6,257 nucleotides of DNA, taken from contig JAAELZ010000675.1 in NCBI GenBank assembly GCA_024226105.1, positions 1 to 6,257 of the forward strand. The letters are read 5' to 3'. Positions 1-5,817 of this stretch are shown here, piece by piece; within the stretch, counting starts at the first letter, position 1; each line of letters begins with the position of its first letter. Source of the stretch: Pseudomonadota bacterium (GTDB lineage Bacteria; Pseudomonadota; Gammaproteobacteria; Arenicellales; Poriferihabitantaceae). The position numbers and the translations under genes are program-made. Under the pieces are notes generated by a model. It was given only the letters and a program-made list of their open reading frames with translations, did not search any database and was not told where the DNA came from.

Positions 1-1
1 A

Positions 2-823
2 GCCTTTACGGTCAACGATGCTTGCATGAAGTCTTTGTCCGATGAAGTACCGCTGTTCCAGGCTATCTTTCTGAGAGGATTGGCAACCTGCGTTTTCCTC
101 GCCTTTATGGCATGGCGAACCGGTGCATTCAGGGTTCGTATCCCGCGACGCGACATTGGCCTGGTGGTAATCAGATCGTCGGCAGAGGTTGTTGCCTCCT
201 ATTTTTTTATTTCGGCGCTGTTCAACATGCCGATCGCCAACGTGACCGCGATCTTGCAGGCCCTGCCACTAACGGTAACGCTTGCAAGTGCTGTCGTTTT
301 TCGCGAAGCCATAGGTTGGCGGCGTATGAGTGCAATCCTGGCGGGGTTTTTCGGCGTTCTGTTAATCGTCAGACCTGGAGCGGAGGGGTTCAATTTCTAT
401 TCCGTGTACGCCGTCTTAGCGGTGCTCGTGATAACTGTCCGTGACCTTGCAGCCAGACGCCTGTCCGTCGAGGTACCTTCGATGGCCGTTGCGCTTTCGG
501 CCGCCGTCGCGGTGGCTTTGTTTGCCGGGGTTGCATCAACAGGGTCTGAATGGGCTCCGGTGTCCGGCAAGGTCGCCTGGCAACTAAGCGGAGCTACGTT
601 ATTTATCATTGGCGGTTATCTGTTCAGCGTCATGACAATGCGGGTTGGGGACATCGATTTTGTGGCGCCTTTTCGCTATACCAGTCTCGTTTGTGCACTA
701 ATATTGGGGTTGATCGTTTTTGGCGAATGGCCGGACAAACTGACTTTGATCGGTAGCGCTATCGTCGTGGCTACGGGCGCCTTTACGCTTTATCGGGAAC
801 GGCGCAACATGCAGGGGGCTTGA
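2..823 (+). CDS. EamA/DMT-family inner-membrane transporter, 5' end outside the window
   Basis: This is a polytopic inner-membrane protein of the drug/metabolite transporter superfamily, built from two EamA repeats of about five helices each. The reading frame is open from base 2, and the residues before the first in-window ATG (base 26) read AFTVNDACMKSLSDEVPLF. That matches the usual first-helix and loop region of these carriers (F-x-x-NDA-x-x-K, then PLFQAIFLRG). Translation therefore starts upstream, and the ATG at 26 is internal. About 273 residues are visible. They form alternating hydrophobic segments, with the second repeat beginning around the FNFYSVYAVLAVLVITVRDL segment and including the VAPFRYTSLV helix typical of the second EamA repeat. 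The substrate cannot be read from sequence; members export amino acids, metabolites or drugs. The gene ends in TGA 66 bp before the cyclase ATG, on the same strand. GC content and codon use match the cyclase, so this looks like core chromosome. Confidence 0.9.
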   Translation, partial: AFTVNDACMKSLSDEVPLFQAIFLRGLATCVFLAFMAWRTGAFRVRIPRRDIGLVVIRSSAEVVASYFFISALFNMPIANVTAILQALPLTVTLASAVVFREAIGWRRMSAILAGFFGVLLIVRPGAEGFNFYSVYAVLAVLVITVRDLAARRLSVEVPSMAVALSAAVAVALFAGVASTGSEWAPVSGKVAWQLSGATLFIIGGYLFSVMTMRVGDIDFVAPFRYTSLVCALILGLIVFGEWPDKLTLIGSAIVVATGAFTLYRERRNMQGA

Positions 824-872
824 GCCTTTAACGAATCAGTCGTTGATACCCAAAAAACCGGGCCGCAAACAT

Positions 873-881
873 TGCTATACT
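873..881 (+). promoter_or_regulatory. Extended -10 promoter element of the cyclase gene
   Basis: The bases TGCTATACT form an extended -10 element (TG at 873-874, one base, then TATACT at 876-881). No good -35 hexamer lies 16-18 bp upstream, which is common when the TG extension is present. A TTGATA at 843-848 is about ten bases too far away. Transcription would be expected to start near base 888, immediately before the ATG at 890. The role is inferred from the match and position only. Confidence 0.5.
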
Positions 882-889
882 GGCCTGTC

Positions 890-2098
890 ATGAGCAGCAC
901 GGCAAAACACCCGGACGCAATTCGCCCAGTAATCGACTGGGTGCTTGCGCAGGCGTTGAGGGACTTCCGGTTCGAGGGTCTGTTTACCGGGACCGCGGAA
1001 AGATTGGTAGCGGCAGGATATCCGCTGCTGAGGCTTCACGTTACCATTCGGGTGCTGCATCCCATCTATGCCGGAACAGCGTTTACCTGGGTTCGGAACC
1101 GGGGGCTGGAGCTGGACGCCTTCGAGCGCAGCGGCAATTCATCCGACATGTGGCTGCGCAGCCCCTTGCGTTACATGCTGGAAAACCGGATTGATCATTT
1201 TCGCCTCCGCATCCACAAGGGCGAGGGACTGGATGACTACCCATTTATTCAGGATATGAAGGCACAGGGAGCCACCGACTATCTCGCCATGCTGACACCG
1301 TTCGGTGACCCTGCTACAGCCATCGAGCGGGAAGACGGCACCATCATCTCCTGGGCCAGCCAGGCGGCCGGCGGCTGGACCGATCAGGAAGTATCCGATA
1401 TCTGCCGCCTTCAATCCCGGCTGGCGGTAGTGGTACGACTCGCTATGCAGCAGACCCTGGCGCAAGATGTTGTCGCAGCCTATCTCGGTCCCGATGCCGG
1501 CAGACGGGTGCTGGCCGGACAGATTCAGCGGGGCGATGGTGAGGATATTGATGCCGTCATCTGGTTCTCCGACCTCCGCTCGTCAACCCGGCTGGCCGAA
1601 TCCCTTGGCAAGGAAGCGTTTCTCGCTCTGCTCAACCATTTCTTTGAATATACTGCCGGTGCCGCACAGGCGGCGAACGGCGAAATCCTGGACTATATCG
1701 GCGATTCCGTTCTTGCGATTTTTCCGTTTGAGAAATTCGGAGGGCCGGCCAAATCCTGCCTGGCAGCGCTTGCGGCAGCAAGCCAGGCGGCAGCAGGCAT
1801 GGCGGAATTTAACCGGCAGCGTCAGGCGGACGACGAGGAACCCCTTGGCTTTGGCATTGGCCTGCACCCGGGAACGGCGATGTTCGGTAACACCGGCATC
1901 CCGCACCGATTGAAATTCACCGTGGTCGGCCGGGCAGTCAACGAGGCGGCAAGGATCACCGACAAGTGCCGGGATCTTGATGAGGAAATTGTTGTTTCCG
2001 AGAAATTCCGCGATATTACCGGAGGAGACTGGCGTCCTCTGGGTAAATTTGATCTGCGCAACGTGAATAAGCCGATGGCGTTGTTTGCACCGGATTAA
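890..2098 (+). CDS. Class III adenylate/guanylate cyclase with N-terminal sensor-like region
   Basis: This predicted soluble 402-residue nucleotide cyclase would convert ATP (or GTP) to the 3',5'-cyclic nucleotide. Residues 1 to about 200 match the N-terminal region often fused to proteobacterial cyclases (pattern ...LHPIYAGTAFTWVRNRG...); its function is unknown to me. The catalytic domain spans about 215-390. Metal-binding aspartates are D228 in WFSDLRSST and D272 in YIGDSVLAIF; the transition-state pair is N351 and R355 in VGRAVNEAAR. The two purine-selecting positions are atypical: the usual Lys four residues before the second Asp is D268, and the usual Asp before VVG is T344. No transmembrane helix is evident. 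An in-frame TTG at 872 would add six residues, but it overlaps the -10 element, so ATG 890 is preferred. No Shine-Dalgarno sequence precedes it. Cyclase assignment is secure; substrate is not. Confidence 0.93.
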   Translation: MSSTAKHPDAIRPVIDWVLAQALRDFRFEGLFTGTAERLVAAGYPLLRLHVTIRVLHPIYAGTAFTWVRNRGLELDAFERSGNSSDMWLRSPLRYMLENRIDHFRLRIHKGEGLDDYPFIQDMKAQGATDYLAMLTPFGDPATAIEREDGTIISWASQAAGGWTDQEVSDICRLQSRLAVVVRLAMQQTLAQDVVAAYLGPDAGRRVLAGQIQRGDGEDIDAVIWFSDLRSSTRLAESLGKEAFLALLNHFFEYTAGAAQAANGEILDYIGDSVLAIFPFEKFGGPAKSCLAALAAASQAAAGMAEFNRQRQADDEEPLGFGIGLHPGTAMFGNTGIPHRLKFTVVGRAVNEAARITDKCRDLDEEIVVSEKFRDITGGDWRPLGKFDLRNVNKPMALFAPD

Positions 2099-2169
2099 TT
2101 CCAGCCCTCTCCGGCCATTCAACGACATTCCATAAAGTTGATTATTCGCCCGTTAAGTTAATGTAGTTG

Positions 2170-3150
2170 CTACTTTATTTCAGGTAGTTTCATACCGTTA
2201 TTAACAATATCATCAGTAGGACGATAGATGCGCATCATTATGTTCCAGCCATCTACTGTGTTCAGTGTGTTAACTGCTCCAGCGGGACAGTTATTTCCAT
2301 AGTGCATAGTAAATTTGCCGTCTTCATTTTTCACTACGGACTTGTCATTCAATGAAGCTTTGTTGTTGAACATGTAGCCATCCGCGTTGTACATCGTGAT
2401 TGACCAGAAGCCGGTACCAACTACAGTGGGCGCATTATAAGTTACAGCTGTGCATTCGTTGCTATCATTGCCAGCAGATGTAACGTACATTGCATCCTTG
2501 GCTGGAGCGGCCAAGTAAGCGCCAGCTGTAAGAGCACGGTGTGCTTCAATGTTTACTGATTCCGGGGTACCATCACCCATTGTTTCAAGGGCGCTGTATT
2601 GGTGCAGTTCAGCGTTCAACTCAGCACGTACAGCATCAAGTGAGGCGACGTCCCAACCACCCCATTTGAGAGGCACATTAGAATTAGACTTGATAACGAT
2701 CTGGCTTTGCCATTCGGCTGCTTTGCGCACATCTTCAGGGTCGGACTCATCTGCCTGGATACGAACAACTGCAACCACATAATCAGTATCTGCCTTGAGC
2801 TTGTAAGTCCCCGGTCCATACTCGAACATGGGAACAAAGTGATTCTGGTCATGCACTGCCAGGCTAACGTAACGGCCATCCATTTCAGGGATAGTGATTG
2901 TTGCACCTTTGGCGATATCTATCACAGTCCCGTGGTACAAGGTATCTTGGTTCATGCGAACGACAGGCTGAAAATCAGTCGCAGCCAATCGTGGGATTGA
3001 TAATGTCTTGTTTATCCCACCAGCATCTTTCTGGATACCAAGCATCATTTTATTGCTTTCAGCAACGGTGAAATTCTCGCGTGTTACTTTGGTATTCACA
3101 CAACCAATTGTAGAAAGTGATACCAACAGAATAGTAATAATATTTTTCAT
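2170..3150 (-). CDS. DUF1254/DUF1214-domain protein, probable lipoprotein
   Basis: This is a 326-residue secreted protein of the DUF1254/DUF1214 family, whose biochemical role is not established. Residues 1-17 form a short signal peptide (MKN, hydrophobic stretch, then LSTIGC). Cys17 is a plausible lipidation site, although the lipobox is imperfect with Thr at -3 and Ile at -2. The DUF1254 signature lies at 63-72 (VVRMNQDTLY), followed by GRYVSLAVHDQNHF. The DUF1214 signature begins at 248 (FWSITMYNADGY), and the C-terminus has the usual RIYRP motif at 307-311. It is shorter than the roughly 450-residue two-domain members I know. The frame is open upstream to 3294, but ATG 3150 is chosen because AAGGAGGT lies 8 bases before it and a signal peptide follows directly. 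The gene runs convergently towards the cyclase and is more AT-rich than it. Tandem 25-bp repeats sit upstream and may regulate it. Confidence 0.88.
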   Translation of the reverse strand: MKNIITILLVSLSTIGCVNTKVTRENFTVAESNKMMLGIQKDAGGINKTLSIPRLAATDFQPVVRMNQDTLYHGTVIDIAKGATITIPEMDGRYVSLAVHDQNHFVPMFEYGPGTYKLKADTDYVVAVVRIQADESDPEDVRKAAEWQSQIVIKSNSNVPLKWGGWDVASLDAVRAELNAELHQYSALETMGDGTPESVNIEAHRALTAGAYLAAPAKDAMYVTSAGNDSNECTAVTYNAPTVVGTGFWSITMYNADGYMFNNKASLNDKSVVKNEDGKFTMHYGNNCPAGAVNTLNTVDGWNIMMRIYRPTDDIVNNGMKLPEIK

Positions 3151-3158
3151 TACAACGA

Positions 3159-3166
3159 ACCTCCTT
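3159..3166 (-). promoter_or_regulatory. Strong ribosome binding site deciding the start of the DUF1254 gene
   Basis: On the minus strand this reads AAGGAGGT, a perfect complement to the 3' end of 16S rRNA, with 8 bases to the ATG at 3150. It fixes that start over the 48-codon upstream in-frame extension and suggests efficient translation. Confidence 0.85.
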
Positions 3167-3180
3167 ATTTTCGCATAACG

Positions 3181-3255
3181 GTTAGAAGATAGACAGCGGC
3201 TATGATAACCGAGATAGACAGCTTCCTTGATTAACAAGATAAACAGTTTTGCATA
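3181..3255. repeat. Three tandem copies of a 25-bp repeat upstream of the DUF1254 gene
   Basis: Three units of exactly 25 bp start at 3181, 3206 and 3231. The best-conserved core is AGATAGACAGC at 3187-3197 and 3212-3222, and AGATAAACAGT at 3237-3247. Flanking positions also agree: TTA or TAA near the start of the unit, and TGA or ATA at the end. The array lies 31-105 bp upstream of the DUF1254 start codon, where a promoter or operator array would be expected. No clear -10/-35 pair stands out within it. Binding by a regulator is inference; copy number and period are seen directly. Confidence 0.75.
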
Positions 3256-3303
3256 ATTTTGCTTTGCTTGCCGGTTTTTTGCATTTACAGCCACTCCGTT
3301 TCA

Positions 3304-3439
3304 ATAGCAACAGGGGGACTCGTAATGACCGTAAAGAGTGGTCAGTCATTTATGACAAATCGAAAGCAGTCGAATGACCGTTGTTTGCGGTTGAATCCAC
3401 CATACTTTGCGGACATTACGAGTTTCTCCCTGTTGCTAT
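3304..3439. repeat. 136-bp imperfect inverted repeat with potential cruciform or MITE-like structure
   Basis: The left arm (3304-3341) starts ATAGCAACAGGG, then CTCGTAATG, then CCGTAAAG and GTGG. The right arm (3397-3439), read on the minus strand, gives the same blocks in order: ATAGCAACAGGG, CTCGTAATG, CCGCAAAG and GTGG, with small bulges. The interior can form two further hairpins: GTCATT (3345-3350) with AATGAC (3373-3378), and ACCG (3377-3380) with CGGT (3388-3391). The last pair competes by two bases with the first. No convincing target-site duplication is visible next to the arms. It could be a miniature transposable element, a folded DNA site or part of a transcript leader or terminator. 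It sits between the divergent DUF1254 and Tat-protein genes. Confidence 0.75.
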
Positions 3440-3512
3440 GTAAGCGTACATCTAATACTTCACTACAAAAATCTGATTATGCAAAGTTTACAATATCATT
3501 TTGTACTAAACT

Positions 3513-3525
3513 GTTACGCTGTAAC
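3513..3525. promoter_or_regulatory. Small dyad upstream of the first Tat-protein gene
   Basis: GTTAC, three bases, then GTAAC make a perfect 5-bp inverted repeat within AT-rich DNA ahead of the first Tat-protein gene. Possible promoter hexamers lie around it (TTTACA at 3487-3492, TATCAT at 3536-3541), but none pair at standard spacing. An operator role is only a suggestion. Confidence 0.25.
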
Positions 3526-3641
3526 TATTGGTAGATATCATGGCGATGACAAACAAAGAAGGGTTTTAGGGCGCAATGGAACAGAAAACTCGGTTAAGGG
3601 GGTCCAGAAGAAGAGCCCCCAACTCAAACCCGGACAGCAAA

Positions 3642-4172
3642 ATGAACGAGAATAAGATTGATATACAGCGCCGCAAATTAACCAAGGCCGCTTGGGCTAC
3701 TCCCATCATCACTGCGGCCACATTACCCGTACATGCACAAACTTCAGCAACTACAACATGTTCCCCGATGCAGATTTGTTCAGCATCTGCTGATACCCCG
3801 TTAAACGGATATGCCGGTGGTTTTGCATTTGATGAACAAGCTCGATCTTGTGATGTGAGAATTGGTTCCAAAGCAATTGACTTTATTATAGACGTTGTTC
3901 CAAATACTGTTTTTAGACTTGACAATAACTCAGGAGGACAATTCTTATTGCTAACATCCCAATCTGCTTGGAGAACAAGGGGTATAAATCTTCCTTATAC
4001 TCTGATCGGGGTGACTCCAACAACAGGTGCGGCATCTGGTAGTGTCATCTTCAATATTACAAACAACCTCACAAATAACGAATACCAAGTTAATGTTAGA
4101 GCCACTCGTGAACAAGGTCCTGGCACCATAGATTCTGCGAACTGGACTGTAGAAATTCGATCAATATGCTGA
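3642..4172 (+). CDS. Tat-exported small cysteine-containing protein of unknown function
   Basis: This 176-residue protein appears to be exported folded through the twin-arginine pathway. Residues 1-9 are a polar n-region, R10-R11 begin RRKLTK, and a weakly hydrophobic stretch leads to a likely signal peptidase I site after VHA at residue 32, before QTS. The segment W18-A-T-P-I-I and LPVHAQTS closely matches the second Tat protein in this window. The mature part has Cys40, Cys46, Cys70 and a C-terminal Cys176, so two disulfides are possible. It is rich in Thr, Asn and alternating hydrophobics, suggesting a beta-sandwich. No known domain is recognised. ATG 3576, with a nearby AGGG, would add 22 basic residues. 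ATG 3642 is preferred because it gives a normal Tat n-region and has a GGA 8-10 bases upstream. A GGGGG/CCCCC hairpin (3598-3620) would then lie in the leader. The gene is AT-rich relative to the left part. Confidence 0.75.
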   Translation: MNENKIDIQRRKLTKAAWATPIITAATLPVHAQTSATTTCSPMQICSASADTPLNGYAGGFAFDEQARSCDVRIGSKAIDFIIDVVPNTVFRLDNNSGGQFLLLTSQSAWRTRGINLPYTLIGVTPTTGAASGSVIFNITNNLTNNEYQVNVRATREQGPGTIDSANWTVEIRSIC

Positions 4173-4186
4173 CGTATTCAATCAAT

Positions 4187-4450
4187 TTATTGACGCACCT
4201 CATTTGAACCTACAATCTCTTTAAGGCGATTGAGTGCTTTTATCCCGCATTTGTACTCTCTACCATTTGCGTCTTTACATGTCTGCACAAACTCTGGGGC
4301 ATCTATACCAAGCAAGCGTATAGGTTGTTTCCAGATTTTGATTGTGTCGGTATCAGAAAAACTAGTTACCGTTCCCTGGATGGTTGCAGCTAGCGCGAAG
4401 ACAGGCGCTAGTAGAAAGGAAAATAGAAGTGCTCAAATCCTTTTATCCAT
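4187..4450 (-). pseudogene. Truncated micrococcal nuclease-like (thermonuclease) gene with nonsense codon
   Basis: On the minus strand, an 88-codon frame reads MDKRI, TGA (4435-4433), then a hydrophobic signal-peptide stretch ALLFSFLLAPVFALAA. After it comes a clear staphylococcal-nuclease fold start: IQGTVTSFSDTDTIKI, then RLLGIDAPEF, then TCKDANGREYKCG. Arg45, Asp50 and Glu53 match the catalytic Arg35, Asp40 and Glu43 of the S. aureus enzyme, and Asp33 or Asp35 the calcium-binding Asp21. The frame stops after EVRQ, where the family normally continues for about 50-70 residues including the second catalytic Arg (the YGR region). The gene therefore has two defects: an early TGA, perhaps once a TGG Trp codon, and loss of the C-terminal half. 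No alternative start lies just after the TGA, and no good Shine-Dalgarno sequence precedes the ATG. It would have been a secreted nuclease. Its broken end faces the Tat gene's stop across 14 bp. Confidence 0.85.
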
Positions 4451-4841
4451 ATCGCAATTTAACTGTTACAGCTGACATGCACAAGGACAAAAAAATAGCG
4501 AAGCGATTCACTTTGGCATGTAGATAGGCATGTAGAACAGATAATAAATAACTCGCTGTATAAACAACGAGTTATATATATGTAATGGCGGAGAGCGAGT
4601 GCTTAATCGTTTTGTGATTTCAACCAGCTTATGCCAGCCATCGAACCTGACCTGTGTCGGGCTATGATAGTGATCTATGTTGATTCGTTGTTTTTTTGCT
4701 CGGCTACTTTTTTACTACTCAATGGATTTCCGCCACTAATAAATTTTGTCATGGCATAATAAACCACATTAGAGAGCATCTGCAAGGCTCTGTCCGGCGA
4801 CAAGCTAATTTCCCTGTTTACAGCGGCCCTCGTTCTTTCTG
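4451..4841. other. About 390 bp without a convincing gene; short repeats and weak hairpins
   Basis: No ORF of recognisable family is present on either strand. The stretch holds a 10-bp direct repeat (GGCATGTAGA at 4515-4524 and 4527-4536), an 8-bp stem (4548-4555 with 4568-4575), and a stem CCTGAC/GTCGGG around CTGT near 4646-4661. Two poly-T stretches lie at about 4690-4696 and 4709-4714. A minus-strand frame of 34 codons (4779-4675) lacks a Shine-Dalgarno sequence and is not called. The region is AT-rich and may be decayed intergenic DNA. Confidence 0.5.
4548..4575. other. 8-bp perfect stem-loop
   Basis: ATAACTCG (4548-4555) and CGAGTTAT (4568-4575) pair around a 12-base loop. On the minus strand the stem is followed by an AT-rich but not pure-U stretch (TTATTATC), so a weak terminator is possible. 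The function is undecided. Confidence 0.35.
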
Positions 4842-4870
4842 TTGCCAGGCTATGGCAGGTGGCCTATAAT
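4842..4870 (+). promoter_or_regulatory. Sigma70 promoter of the second Tat-protein gene
   Basis: TTGCCA (4842-4847) and a perfect TATAAT (4865-4870) are separated by exactly 17 bp. Transcription should start near 4877, giving a leader of about 21 bases that contains GAGGT (4886-4890), 7 bases before the ATG at 4898. This excludes the in-frame GTG at 4859, which would lie inside the promoter. It is the best promoter match in the window and suggests substantial basal expression. Confidence 0.8.
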
Positions 4871-4897
4871 TTCCGCTTTATGTTTGAGGTTAATTCA

Positions 4898-5548
4898 ATG
4901 AAAAAAGAACGTCGAAAGCTGCTCAAAACTCTCACTCTGGGAGGAGGCATGGTTACGCTTACGAATTTGCCCAGTACCTGGTCAAAACCTGTCGTGGAGT
5001 CCCTGGTGTTGCCTGCACATGCGCAGACCTCAGGGGTGGCGGAAAATTATTTTGGGAGCAATGAACTCAACGTGTTAGCGGCCAACCGCCCTGAGAACCT
5101 GAACGAGCGTTTTGTAAAGCAAGGCTTCGAGTCGCGTAGTTTGCTCGATTTGGTTATTGCACCGGCTTATGCAGGGGATGTGGCCATGAACTACGCAGCG
5201 ATAATTCATTTTGCCGTCAACTACACTCTGACAATTAAAATCGGTTATTCATTTAACTCTGGGGCTGGTTTGAATAGACCCGATACACTGCTCGACAAGC
5301 TGGTTGGCGTTGCACATGCTGAAGATCAGCCACCGAGCGCCTGCCTTAGCGGCAATGTAGATACCCAAAATTTCACGCTTCTCAATTACGTGGATTGCGA
5401 ACAGGTATTTGGTCAGGTTTGGGGCAAAATTATCGATGTAAAGCCGAACAAAATAGTCGGAAATTTGAAATTCGAGGATAATAGTGTTCGAGAGTTCACG
5501 GTTTCTGAGGGAAACGGCAACGTGGAATGCAACTGTATACCTTTTTAA
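4898..5548 (+). CDS. Tat-exported protein with three spaced AxA sites, unknown function
   Basis: This 216-residue protein has a twin-arginine signal: MKKE, then R5-R6 in RRKLLK, a Gly- and Leu-rich stretch, W28-S-K-P-V-V, and a likely cleavage site after AHA (40-42) before QTS. The mature part has no domain I recognise. It has four cysteines, all in the last third: Cys149, Cys167, Cys211 and Cys213, the last two in a C-x-C near the C-terminus. Two further signal-peptidase-like stretches occur, LLDLVIAPAYAGD (82-94) and LLDKLVGVAHAED (131-143), so AxA triplets recur about every 50 residues. Residues 96-119 are hydrophobic and beta-prone (AIIHFAVNYTLTIKIGY) rather than a clear helix. ATG 4898 is chosen over GTG 4859 because of the promoter and GAGGT site. 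The gene appears monocistronic: no gene follows on the strand until the recombinase remnant. Confidence 0.8.
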   Translation: MKKERRKLLKTLTLGGGMVTLTNLPSTWSKPVVESLVLPAHAQTSGVAENYFGSNELNVLAANRPENLNERFVKQGFESRSLLDLVIAPAYAGDVAMNYAAIIHFAVNYTLTIKIGYSFNSGAGLNRPDTLLDKLVGVAHAEDQPPSACLSGNVDTQNFTLLNYVDCEQVFGQVWGKIIDVKPNKIVGNLKFEDNSVREFTVSEGNGNVECNCIPF

Positions 5549-5594
5549 GTGGCGGTGTGCCCACGTAGGTGTGCAAAACGGCATTCTGTGAAAC

Positions 5595-5620
5595 AAAATC
5601 AGTCAATATTGGTGATTTTT
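5595..5620 (+). terminator. Weak stem-loop with T-run after the second Tat-protein gene
   Basis: AAAATCA (5595-5601) pairs with TGATTTT (5613-5619), and the T-run continues to 5620. The stem is AT-rich with an 11-base loop, so it is thermodynamically weak. The T stretch and its position 47 bases after the stop codon make a terminator role possible but unproven. Confidence 0.3.
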
Positions 5621-5740
5621 GGCCGTATAAAGCCGAATAATCAATGAAATCAGTTACATTCCCTGATGTTTCGTATGTTTTGAGCCTTGGGGCCATATTT
5701 CTCTGAGTTACCTTATTTTGATGCTTAGAACTGACCAAGG

Positions 5741-5762
5741 AATCGGAACGGAGTTCCGGATT
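5741..5762. other. Hairpin upstream of the recombinase remnant
   Basis: AATCGGAAC (5741-5749) pairs with GTTCCgGATT (5753-5762) around a GGA loop, leaving one bulged G, for nine base pairs. No T-run follows on either strand, so it is not a typical terminator. It lies 55 bp before the recombinase fragment, in a 269-bp stretch with no gene. Confidence 0.4.
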
Positions 5763-5817
5763 AAATAAGTGCTTGTAAATAAACACATTTATGGTTGTTC
5801 CGTATTTCTTAAGTTAG

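Noticed and set aside
2160..2182. Short GTAG-TTG-CTAC hairpin with T-rich tail at the convergent gene ends
   Set aside because: The stem is only four base pairs and overlaps the DUF1254 stop codon, so a terminator call is not supported.
3151..3294. 48-codon upstream extension of the DUF1254 protein
   Set aside because: The extension overlaps the 25-bp repeats and would bury the signal peptide. The perfect Shine-Dalgarno sequence at 3159-3166 fixes the start at 3150.
3304..3439. Integron attC site
   Set aside because: The arm ends do not give RYYYAAC and GTTRRRY core sites, and no cassette boundary pattern is visible at the neighbouring genes.
3576..3641. 22-codon N-terminal extension of the first Tat protein from ATG 3576
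   Set aside because: It would put a second arginine cluster and a GC-rich hairpin ahead of a complete Tat signal. The shorter start gives a standard n-region. The AGGG before 3576 keeps the longer form possible.
4675..4779. Minus-strand 34-codon frame (starts MLSNVVYYAMTKF, ends EQKNNEST)
   Set aside because: It has no Shine-Dalgarno sequence, no recognised family and is short. The frame is open further upstream without a good start. It could be a remnant, but nothing supports translation.
5644..5706. 20-codon plus-strand frame beginning MKSVTFPDVSY
   Set aside because: It is too short, lacks a ribosome binding site and has no recognisable family.
5496..5786. Minus-strand 96-codon frame starting with GTG, overlapping the end of the second Tat gene
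   Set aside because: It has no family resemblance and overlaps the better-supported Tat gene on the other strand.
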